The position numbers and the translations under genes were made by a program. DNA of 64,000 nt, taken from NCBI GenBank assembly GCA_942490885.1, contig CALNYT010000002.1, positions 4,402,001 through 4,466,000 of the forward strand, given 5' to 3'. The notes beneath the pieces were generated by a model. It ran no database searches. It was given only the letters and a program-made list of their open reading frames with translations, and was not told the origin of the DNA. Shown here one piece after another: positions 1-7,147 of the stretch (its first letter is position 1; each line of letters begins with the position of its first letter). The stretch comes from Oceanirhabdus sp942490885. GTDB taxonomy: Bacteria > Bacillota > Clostridia > Clostridiales > Clostridiaceae.

Positions 1-232
1 CCACTAATTGGGCAGCTTTTATCTTTTCTTCTGGTGTTGTGAAAAGTAGCTTCTGCGTTGCCTTATCCTTATATTTCAGTGAATTACAATTTACCATCTC
101 TGTAAAACAAAGTCCTGCCCCAAGTTCACTGCACATCATTCTAAAAGGATAACATGTATATCCAGCAAGGGGTGCCATAAGAACATTACTTGGTATAATT
201 ATATTGCCGAGTTTTATTTCTTTTATCTGCAA
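1..232 (-). CDS. tRNA-dihydrouridine synthase family protein (5' part only)
   Basis: This is the N-terminal 77 residues of a Dus-family flavoprotein that reduces uridine in the tRNA D-loop; the rest lies beyond the left edge. The visible part has the FMN-binding opening MAPLAGYTCYPFR and the following ELGAGLCFTEMV, as in DusB-type proteins. The usual T-D of this motif is T-C here, as in a second Dus paralogue I recall from clostridia. The start is a TTG at 230-232 behind GGGAG; the nearby ATG is in another frame. The family call is fairly sure, the exact paralogue is not. Confidence 0.8.
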   Translation of the reverse strand, partial: MQIKEIKLGNIIIPSNVLMAPLAGYTCYPFRMMCSELGAGLCFTEMVNCNSLKYKDKATQKLLFTTPEEKIKAAQLV

Positions 233-331
233 ATTCTACCATCTCCCTTCGATACGTATATAATAATTATCCCATTAATAATACTCGTTGAATAATTATA
301 CATATTTAAGTTAATTTAACTCAAATGATTT

Positions 332-454
332 TTAATCTTTAGAGCTATAAAAAATAAAAGCTACCTCTTCCAAGATAACTTTCATTTCAGTAACTAAATC
401 ATCTACATCAAGTGCTCTAAAATCACCCCAGTATTTAGCTATATATTCAAAATA
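332..454 (-). pseudogene. C-terminal remnant of an unrecognised gene
   Basis: A 40-codon open stretch with no start codon or ribosome binding site reads YIAKYWGDFRALDVDDLV and ends IFYSSKD-stop. A TAA immediately precedes it in frame. Composition is protein-like (W, D, alternating hydrophobics), so it may be the tail of a decayed gene. The rest of the 241-675 gap shows only AT-rich sequence and two imperfect hairpins (357-382 and 625-650). I do not recognise the family, and a chance open stretch is possible. Confidence 0.25.
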
Positions 455-615
455 TTAAAATCTATTAATGTTTCTGATATATAATTTGACTCTCAATCTT
501 AAGTCAATTGCCAGTAGTTCTATTCATGATATTTAAATGGAAAATCTTCAATTTTAAAATACTTAATTTCTTAAACAATATTATACCAAACCTTGCAATG
601 TATTGTTAATATTTG

Positions 616-650
616 CATAAAAATAAAGTTACCTCAAAATAGATAACTTT
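616..650 (-). terminator. Intrinsic terminator after the HipA-like pair
   Basis: On the minus strand a 7-bp stem (AAAGTTA/TAACTTT) is followed by a T-rich run, 26 bases past the stop of the gene ending at 676. Similar hairpins with the same arms lie at 357-382 and 3438-3461. Confidence 0.6.
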
Positions 651-675
651 CATTCATACGATCCTCTAACTTATT

Positions 676-1152
676 TTATTCGTCAATATTTCTTACGATT
701 TTATTACCCACAATCTTATATTCGCTTGGGTATGGGACAGTATCAAAGGGAATTGGTGTTTCATATATCCTATTATGTTCAGATAAATATCTTAAATGAA
801 CCTCTTCATATTTTTCACCTTTACTTAACCAAAAATAATCTTCCATACACATCGCCCTAGTTCTTCTGCATAATTCCCAAAAATCATAATCAATTAACCC
901 CATTACCTCTAATATTTCATCTATGTTTGCCCTCTCCTTTGGCACAACTCTATCCTCTAGCCAAAATACGATATCATCATGAGTAGGCTGATAATCAACA
1001 TTCCAATTTTCAAGAGTATACATACCTAGAGGAAGATATTTTCTTTCTGTAATACTGTCATATTTGACAAAACTAAATTTTCTAGTATTTGTATCATAAA
1101 TAAGATCACCTACTGGAACATCTTGGCGCATCAATATGTACTTATCTATCAT
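676..1152 (-). CDS. Small partner protein of a HipA-like kinase
   Basis: A 158-residue acidic, Trp/Tyr-rich soluble protein encoded immediately downstream of the HipA-like kinase gene. The two reading frames overlap by 4 bases (ATGA), so they are translationally coupled and probably act together. The middle of the protein (VPKERANIDEILEVMGL, then MCMEDYFWL) resembles a segment of small proteins that I recall paired with HipA-like kinases in Firmicutes, where the matching stretch reads like LSLNDxYW. It may therefore be a split-off N-terminal module. No signal peptide or membrane segment is visible. Whether it is the antitoxin, an adaptor or a substrate cannot be told from sequence. Confidence 0.6.
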   Translation of the reverse strand: MIDKYILMRQDVPVGDLIYDTNTRKFSFVKYDSITERKYLPLGMYTLENWNVDYQPTHDDIVFWLEDRVVPKERANIDEILEVMGLIDYDFWELCRRTRAMCMEDYFWLSKGEKYEEVHLRYLSEHNRIYETPIPFDTVPYPSEYKIVGNKIVRNIDE

Positions 1153-1916
1153 ATTACACCTCTTTCCACTAAATGATTATATCTAGTTTTCAATAAATAT
1201 TTAATGCATTCTACTCTGTATTCAGATAAATATTCAGTATATTTATCTACTATATCAAGTAATTCTACTAATGGTACCCTAGGTAAATTCACATCACCTA
1301 TTAAATCTAATTGTTTATAGTGGGATGCACAAAATGGTTTGCACTCGTCTATCATTTCCCATGTTTCTTTATCATCCTGTTCTAATTCAAAGTCTTGAAT
1401 ATCAGCGTACAAGGATAATCCATGATCATATAGTGGTGCAAATTTTATAATCTTTCCGTTTTTACTCACTATGCTAAAATTTCTTAAATGTCTATCTATA
1501 TTATTTAATAAAAAATCCATTACAATCATTCTATCAATATCAAGTTTAAATGAAGGAATTATTGAAATAATACTCTCATAAAGATTGTCTCTGTTACTAG
1601 ACCCTAAAATCCTCCTAATGCTTAATAACGACTCATCTTCTTCTAAAAAATCCTCTGAAATATTTACTATTGTCTCCAGTTTTAAACTTGGTAGTTTTCT
1701 TTTACCTATAGTATTTACCGCACATGGGATAGTGAATTTTCTTATTATTTCACTTGCAATAACTTCACTAACAGGTTCTAAAATTGAAAACTTATTTCTA
1801 AATTTAGTTCCTGTCTTTATAAAAACTTTTTTTCCATCAACATTCCCTACACACTTATATAACATTCCTTTTGATGTACTAGTAAGACTTATATCTCTCA
1901 AATCATCAATCTGCAT
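1149..1916 (-). CDS. HipA-like serine/threonine kinase domain protein
   Basis: A 255-residue protein with the catalytic core of the HipA/CtkA kinase superfamily: VFIK near residue 34 (likely ATP lysine), the catalytic loop NNIDRHLRNFS (D141, N146), and the metal-binding APLYDHG (D164). It lacks the N-terminal subdomain of full-length HipA (about 440 residues), which may be supplied by the small downstream gene. No HipB-type DNA-binding partner is next to it. Kinases of this family phosphorylate targets such as aminoacyl-tRNA synthetases and act as toxins or regulators; the target here is unknown. The ATG at 1916 has a GGGGGT ribosome binding site at good spacing. Confidence 0.8.
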   Translation of the reverse strand: MQIDDLRDISLTSTSKGMLYKCVGNVDGKKVFIKTGTKFRNKFSILEPVSEVIASEIIRKFTIPCAVNTIGKRKLPSLKLETIVNISEDFLEEDESLLSIRRILGSSNRDNLYESIISIIPSFKLDIDRMIVMDFLLNNIDRHLRNFSIVSKNGKIIKFAPLYDHGLSLYADIQDFELEQDDKETWEMIDECKPFCASHYKQLDLIGDVNLPRVPLVELLDIVDKYTEYLSEYRVECIKYLLKTRYNHLVERGVI

Positions 1917-2068
1917 AAACTACTACCCCCGTTCCTCAAAAATCCTTCTTGTTAATTGATCATTCTTATATATATTATACCCCATACAAATATTAAATAA
2001 AAATACATTTCCCATTTTATTGCATTTAATCTAGAATTCATTATTTTCAAACATTAATTGAAATCATC

Positions 2069-3307
2069 CTAAAATTCAGTTAAACACACAGGAGAGCATT
2101 GAGTAAATATTGAATCAATTGCTGAAAGATAACTTGAATCTGATATCCCTACTCTACCATACTTCATCAATTGATTAAATGGTATTACACCCATAATAAG
2201 TGATGAGAAATCTGAAACATCAATTGAAACTTCAACATCATAAGCTCCATCTCTTATAATACCCTTACCATTTTCAAAGCTTAAAATTACACTTTGTTTG
2301 CCTTCTTCCATGAAATTATCATGTACATTTAACTTAATTTTAAAATCAATCATTGAGGAAAATACATCCTTTAATTCTTCCATTACTGACTTTAACTTTA
2401 GTACTCTATACATTTTTCCTATACCTGTAACACTAACCTCACAATGATTGGTATTGAAACCTTCATATAATCCATTCGTTGGATCACTAAGTATGAATTC
2501 TATGAACTCATTGTTTACTTCCATAATAACTCTTTCCACCTGATCCAGTTGTGAATGAACAAATGTACACAGTTCTTCTAATCCTTCTTGGTTTTCATAT
2601 ATCAATTCTTTTACAATCATGTTATTCATATATGTATAGTTATCTTTCACTTGATTGAAGGAAAAAGCCAAATATCCTAAGAGTTGATTATCTTTCATAT
2701 ACCCTATAATAATATTTTTCTCACTAAATAACCTATTTAAATCAAACTCTTGCCTTTCAATCAAACCGTGGGTATTCTTATGTACTCTATTGTAACATTT
2801 TCTTACTAGCTCTCTATGGTCCTCTTTATTAAGATATAATAGATTTTTCTTGGAATCCCCTCTTGGAAAAGCATTTGGTTTAACCATGTATTTATACACC
2901 TTAGTTCCATATCCAAATCCCATATTCTTATAAAACTGAACATTGAAAGGGTCTAATAACATCATTTTAACCTCTTCTTTTTCAGCATTTTTTAAAGTAT
3001 ACTCTAATAATTTCTTTGCTATTTTTTCCTTCTTGTGAAGAAGATCTACACATACTAAGCCAATTCCTTGAGTATCTATTATTTTTCCTCTAACATTCAT
3101 CTTAAAATCTATTAACCTTAATCCCCCTATGAGTTTACCACCATCAAAATACCCTATTAATCTTTCATTTGGACACTCCTCTGTTATCTTCTCCAGCCAT
3201 TTTTTTAATCCATCTACAAAAGAATCACCACTTCCAGCCCCTGGATACGACTTTGCTGCAACCCTTGCTAAATCTATACATTCATTCTTTGTTATTTCCC
3301 TTATCAT
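2069..3307 (-). CDS. Eis-like GNAT acetyltransferase with SCP2-type C-terminus
   Basis: About 412 residues, the usual length of the Eis family. Residues 1-150 are a GNAT fold (GIGLVCVDLLHKKEKIAKKLL is the acetyl-CoA loop region, followed by FYKNMGFGYGTK). A second, degenerate GNAT domain follows (about 165-290), and then a C-terminal sterol-carrier-like domain (about 300-412) ending close to the C-terminal carboxylate used by Eis enzymes. These enzymes acetylate amines, including aminoglycosides in some species; the substrate here is unknown. The second in-frame ATG (3305-3307) is chosen because GGAGG lies 8 bases upstream, whereas it almost touches the first ATG at 3313. The gene is monocistronic. 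Confidence 0.85.
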   Translation of the reverse strand: MIREITKNECIDLARVAAKSYPGAGSGDSFVDGLKKWLEKITEECPNERLIGYFDGGKLIGGLRLIDFKMNVRGKIIDTQGIGLVCVDLLHKKEKIAKKLLEYTLKNAEKEEVKMMLLDPFNVQFYKNMGFGYGTKVYKYMVKPNAFPRGDSKKNLLYLNKEDHRELVRKCYNRVHKNTHGLIERQEFDLNRLFSEKNIIIGYMKDNQLLGYLAFSFNQVKDNYTYMNNMIVKELIYENQEGLEELCTFVHSQLDQVERVIMEVNNEFIEFILSDPTNGLYEGFNTNHCEVSVTGIGKMYRVLKLKSVMEELKDVFSSMIDFKIKLNVHDNFMEEGKQSVILSFENGKGIIRDGAYDVEVSIDVSDFSSLIMGVIPFNQLMKYGRVGISDSSYLSAIDSIFTQCSPVCLTEF

Positions 3308-3380
3308 TATCATACCCTCCCCAAAGTTATTATTTAAATAATATTATACCAAATTATTCATAATTTTGTTGTATTTATAC

Positions 3381-3418
3381 AAAAAATGGCTGGGGGTCTG
3401 ACCCCCAGCCATTTTTTT
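3381..3418. terminator. Strong bidirectional hairpin terminator
   Basis: A nearly perfect long stem (AAAAAATGGCTGGGGGTC paired with its complement across a TGAC-centred loop) carries A-runs on one side and T-runs on the other, so it can stop transcription in both directions. It separates the acetyltransferase gene from the retron unit. Confidence 0.75.
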
Positions 3419-3431
3419 CCATCCATGATAT

Positions 3432-3461
3432 AAAAAAAAGCTATCCGTCTCCAGATAACTT
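3432..3461 (-). terminator. Terminator of the retron RNA
   Basis: On the minus strand the arms AAGTTATC and GATAGCTT (one mismatch) enclose 8 bases and are followed by eight T. It lies about 30 bases beyond the a2 repeat of the predicted msr-msd RNA and gives that RNA a defined 3' end on the same strand as the RT. Confidence 0.65.
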
Positions 3462-3490
3462 CCATAATTCAGTCATATTTATAAAACAAA

Positions 3491-3689
3491 TAATAGATTC
3501 CCTGCTAACTGTTCTTCTATCTGGTTGTGACACTTCAGCGTAGCGTCACTACTGTCGCATAACCGAAGGATCGATTTTTCATGCGCACAGTAGTGACAGC
3601 GAAGCGAATTGCGCACTACCTGATGATGTATGCTATGTATATCTCCACCGCGGCGCAGCACCGAGGCATAAAGGCCAAGGAATCTATTA
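3491..3689 (-). ncRNA. Predicted retron msr-msd non-coding RNA
   Basis: A 199-bp GC-rich island in AT-rich surroundings. It is bounded by a perfect 11-bp inverted repeat (TAATAGATTCC at 3491-3501, GGAATCTATTA at 3679-3689), matching the a1/a2 repeats that flank retron RNAs. On the minus strand a1 is followed by a small msr-like stem-loop (3651-3663) and then the long msd-like hairpin. That hairpin has an 11-bp perfect core (3545-3555 with 3587-3597), extended by CGCAT/ATGCG across a bulge, around a 20-nt loop at 3561-3580. Size and layout fit a retron template. The unusual point is its position 3' of the RT gene instead of 5'. A 74-codon open frame spanning it is a by-product of the GC-rich sequence. 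The branching guanosine cannot be placed by eye. Confidence 0.75.
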
Positions 3690-3718
3690 CTAAATTTCTT
3701 CAATCAATTTCTTTAATT

Positions 3719-3747
3719 ATTATACCAAATTCAAACTACAAATTCAA
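3719..3747 (-). promoter_or_regulatory. Promoter of the retron RNA
   Basis: On the minus strand, TTGAAT at 3742-3747, a 17-bp spacer and TATAAT at 3719-3724 preceded by TGG (extended -10). The predicted start near 3712 is about 23 bases upstream of the a1 repeat, so the RNA can be made independently of the three-gene operon. Confidence 0.65.
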
Positions 3748-3845
3748 TGGTTAATCTACAAAATTTTTGATTAATTTCATATATTGTATATAACCTTCAT
3801 TAAATTTACTCTTGTGGTTAAATAACCTAATGCAAGTTCAAATAA

Positions 3846-5342
3846 TTATTTTATTAATTTCATAGCATCATCAATAATATTTTTATATCTCTCAGCATTA
3901 ACGCTTTTTATCCATGCTGTCATACCTGATATTTCATTTATTACTTTAGATGGTATATCTTCTCCATTATTCTTCATTTTATTAGCATTATAAATAGCAG
4001 CTCTTAATCTTTTTATCCATTTTTTAGGAACACCAATCTCCTCATTATTTATAACAATACCAGTAATACATTGGCGATTATTTTTTCTTAGGAATCGTGT
4101 TTTGGCTTTATTGATTTTCAAACCTTCTTCGCTAACTATCTTTAAAATAAGTCCGCAGAATTTCCTAGTATCTAGATTAGTGCTTTCTATGGTATTCTCT
4201 TCTCTCAAACTAAAGCTCATATCATCAGCATATCTAGAGTACACAAATCCATAGTTAGAAGCTAGTCCACTTAGTCTTTTATCTAATTTCATACAAAGGA
4301 TATTAGTTATCATAGGACTTGCAGGTGATCCTTGTGGAAGAATTCTATCTGATGTTTTAACATACTTTATTTTTTCTCTAACTTCTATAGGCATACGCTC
4401 ACAATAAGTACAAATCATAGCCAACAATGAAGCAATATATCCAGAATATCCAAAAGCCCTAAACATGCCTCTGACTCTTTCAAATGTTATAGTAGGAAAG
4501 AAGTTTTCAAGGTCCATATTAATCAGTAATGCTGGTTGCTTAACATGAGATTGTGCTCCCGAAACAACAGACTTACCTTTTAAAAATCCATGTGCATGCT
4601 CCGAAATAGAAATCTTAGATAAAATTTCTTCTAAGATTTTTCTCTGTGCAATTTTCATTGTTAATTTTGGAGCTGCAATATTTCGAGAACCACCCTTTTT
4701 CTTAGGAATAGTATATCTATTATAATGATCTACGAAAACTACATCCCTATGGTACACTAAAAATCTAAGCTGTTTATACTCGATACCCAGTAATTCAGCT
4801 AAATCTTTATCAGTTTTTATTATTGGTAATCCTTGTGACAATAATCTTTCTTCATCAATTTCCCGATGACACAGCTGGCCAGAATAACCTTTTCCAATAA
4901 ATACGATTTCTTCAGCCTTCTTTTTCTCCCATACTTCTGAACGCTGCTGTTTTTCAAGTTCTCGCTGCTTCTTTATTTCAGCACGCCTTGCAATGGACTC
5001 TTTCATAATCTTTTGAGATACGTCTAATCGAATTTTTTCATAATCCCAAGTTTGATCATATTCTTTCTTTAATTGGCGTAACTTTGCATTGATATCATCT
5101 TTTTCTTTATATAATTCCCCAATTTGATTAATTATCTTATTGTATTGTTTTAAAAGTTTTTGTCTTTCCTCATACTGCTCAGGTGTTTCATTATTTTGTC
5201 TTTCGTATGGTGTAGGTAAATCTTTTGGCCAAAATCCATATTCCTGCATCTTTAACAGGGTGAATTCCTTTTTACCCATGTGATTTACTCTTTGTCTATA
5301 TTCTGTCTTTGTATCTTGTATATTTTCATGATTATCTATCAT
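3846..5342 (-). CDS. Retron-type reverse transcriptase
   Basis: A 498-residue RT that would copy part of the adjacent RNA into a branched RNA-DNA (msDNA). After a charged coiled-coil extension of roughly 150 residues come the RT blocks in order: SRNIAAPKL, HGFLKGKSVV, NMDLENFFPTI (first catalytic Asp), LPQGSPASPMITN, the active site YADD (371-374), and near the C-terminus KAKTRFL and CITGIVIN, the last resembling the VTG element of retron RTs. No maturase or endonuclease domain is present, which argues against a group II intron. Its ATG overlaps the upstream stop by 4 bases (ATGA), so it is coupled to the SWIM-protein gene. The long N-terminal extension is unlike the short retron RTs (about 320 residues). 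Confidence 0.88.
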   Translation of the reverse strand: MIDNHENIQDTKTEYRQRVNHMGKKEFTLLKMQEYGFWPKDLPTPYERQNNETPEQYEERQKLLKQYNKIINQIGELYKEKDDINAKLRQLKKEYDQTWDYEKIRLDVSQKIMKESIARRAEIKKQRELEKQQRSEVWEKKKAEEIVFIGKGYSGQLCHREIDEERLLSQGLPIIKTDKDLAELLGIEYKQLRFLVYHRDVVFVDHYNRYTIPKKKGGSRNIAAPKLTMKIAQRKILEEILSKISISEHAHGFLKGKSVVSGAQSHVKQPALLINMDLENFFPTITFERVRGMFRAFGYSGYIASLLAMICTYCERMPIEVREKIKYVKTSDRILPQGSPASPMITNILCMKLDKRLSGLASNYGFVYSRYADDMSFSLREENTIESTNLDTRKFCGLILKIVSEEGLKINKAKTRFLRKNNRQCITGIVINNEEIGVPKKWIKRLRAAIYNANKMKNNGEDIPSKVINEISGMTAWIKSVNAERYKNIIDDAMKLIK

Positions 5343-7147
5343 AATAACAACTCCATAATATCATTCATTTTATATTCACGCTCTGGTTTTAATTCCAGTT
5401 TTAAAAATTTTGAAGCTCTCATATATAAAGCAAGAATATGCGAACAAGGTGCTGAAATGTTCCTTGGTCCTTTCTTGAACTCTTTACATGTACATTTCAC
5501 TTTAGAAATTTGACCATCCTCATCAATTGTTAGTTCTGTATCTGTCATATCATATTTTCTATTGTAGTCTTCCGAACCATGAAATCTCCAATTTTTATAT
5601 TTACTATTAGGCATTTTAAATGAATGTGCTGCAACAAATTCCTTATCACTTGTGATTTTTATTCTGAAATGTTCCATTCCCTCATCTATGTGCTCCTGAA
5701 CTTTTAATTCCATAGGAGTAGTCTCATATAATTCTTTAGCAATAGGAGTATTACATAACTGTCTAAATCGTACTGTATCATTCACAGCATCAAAATATGC
5801 TTCTCCACGTCTAAGCAGCATACCTACGCCTGCTTTATTATCTTTTTTTGAAGTATCATCTAACTTCTCATAAATATTATCTAAGGATAAACATCTATGC
5901 TCCTTCATAAGCTTGTAGATATCCTCATAGTTTCCCTCTCCAATAAATCCACCTAAAATATTAAATGCAGTTCCCTTTACCCAGTCATTAGAGGACCATG
6001 AAGAAAAACCGATAGTCATCTTCATTGTTCCTAAATCTGCTGTGATAAATTGCGGCATTCCAAAACCAAGTAATCTAACTTTAAAAGATTTAGCAAGTGG
6101 TATTATCTTCTCCATAACCAGCCAACGTCTTCTTCCCCATATTTTCTCTTCACGCTTTTTCTCTCCATTATAAATTGCTTTAAGAGTGCATTCTTTTCCA
6201 AAGGGTTCAAAAACAATTTTTGCTGGCTTACCAGGCTCTAATACCCATTTCATGTATCTAGGACTTTTATGTGCTTTATGTCTTCTTAAAAAAGAACATA
6301 TATCATACATATCTACAGGCGATAGTTCAAGATCTATTCCTCCAAGGCTCGCAGCAGAAGAGACCTGATTAAATCCCTTTATCCAAGTTTCAGGCAAATC
6401 TATTTTCTTTTCTATGTGTTCAGGCATTACCCCTGTATCCACAGTAAATCCTCCTGGATTTACTGACAACTCTACATCTGTATATGTACGGAATCTTTCC
6501 ATTTCCTTAGCCAATTTAGCTGAAAAATCTATATTTGTTGTTCCCAGCTTAGGCTCTTGAAGTAATTCAAATTCGTCCATATCAATAGATAAACATCCAT
6601 ATGTAGATTCATCTATAGAGAATGCTTCAAAAGATACTTGGTCAGGATGTACAGTTATTACAGGATCTAATACAAACCATAATGCATAATCTCTATCTTT
6701 GATAAATTTCCAAAAATCTCTTTCGATTTTATTATAATCATTCCAAATATCATGCTTATCGATTTCTTTCTTTATGTGGTTTTTAATATCCACTAACTTT
6801 TTTATATCTTGATCTCTTTGTCCTATTTCATTTGCTAGTTCTTCCATGTTTTTTTGCAAATCTTCTCTTACTTCAGGCATATACTCTTGGTGCTCAAGTA
6901 TTCGTCTTTCAATCTCCTGTTCAAGCCATGCAAAAAATTCAACTCTTTCTTTCTTTTTTTGACTCATATCTGAAACAACAATTTCACGGAGCATGAGCAT
7001 AGCATCTCTAAAAACAAGTGGATGTTTCAATTTACCTGCAAAGGATACTTTCTCATCCCTTGAAAGGTCAGGGCTAAGTCCTAAAACTGTCTGTTCTCCT
7101 TCATTGATACACATTGATGGACTTGCATATTGATAATTAACTTTCAA
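5339..7147 (-). CDS. Retron accessory protein with SWIM zinc finger (WH-SWIM type)
   Basis: A 602-residue soluble protein. Its C-terminus carries a SWIM zinc finger: CTCKEFKKG followed by PCSHILAL (CxC...CxH) near residues 555-580. The N-terminal third contains a long charged helical stretch (about 75-160). The middle part is consistent with a winged-helix-like fold, but I cannot confirm that by eye. SWIM fingers bind nucleic acid or protein. I recall the combination ARM protein, WH-SWIM protein and RT as the component set of type XIII retrons. It starts at a TTG at 7147 with GGAGG 9 bases upstream, overlapping the end of the preceding gene by 11 bases, so expression is coupled. Confidence 0.75.
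   Translation of the reverse strand: MKVNYQYASPSMCINEGEQTVLGLSPDLSRDEKVSFAGKLKHPLVFRDAMLMLREIVVSDMSQKKKERVEFFAWLEQEIERRILEHQEYMPEVREDLQKNMEELANEIGQRDQDIKKLVDIKNHIKKEIDKHDIWNDYNKIERDFWKFIKDRDYALWFVLDPVITVHPDQVSFEAFSIDESTYGCLSIDMDEFELLQEPKLGTTNIDFSAKLAKEMERFRTYTDVELSVNPGGFTVDTGVMPEHIEKKIDLPETWIKGFNQVSSAASLGGIDLELSPVDMYDICSFLRRHKAHKSPRYMKWVLEPGKPAKIVFEPFGKECTLKAIYNGEKKREEKIWGRRRWLVMEKIIPLAKSFKVRLLGFGMPQFITADLGTMKMTIGFSSWSSNDWVKGTAFNILGGFIGEGNYEDIYKLMKEHRCLSLDNIYEKLDDTSKKDNKAGVGMLLRRGEAYFDAVNDTVRFRQLCNTPIAKELYETTPMELKVQEHIDEGMEHFRIKITSDKEFVAAHSFKMPNSKYKNWRFHGSEDYNRKYDMTDTELTIDEDGQISKVKCTCKEFKKGPRNISAPCSHILALYMRASKFLKLELKPEREYKMNDIMELLL

Noticed and set aside
3479..3703. 74-codon minus-strand open frame across the GC-rich island
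   Set aside because: It coincides with the nested inverted repeats of the predicted retron RNA, has odd composition for this genome (many C, H, R) and no supporting motif; the open frame is a by-product of the GC-rich structured sequence.
3846..5342. Group II intron-encoded reverse transcriptase
   Set aside because: No maturase (X) domain of intron type, no HNH endonuclease and no intron RNA domains V/VI around it; the gene is locked in an operon with the two accessory genes.
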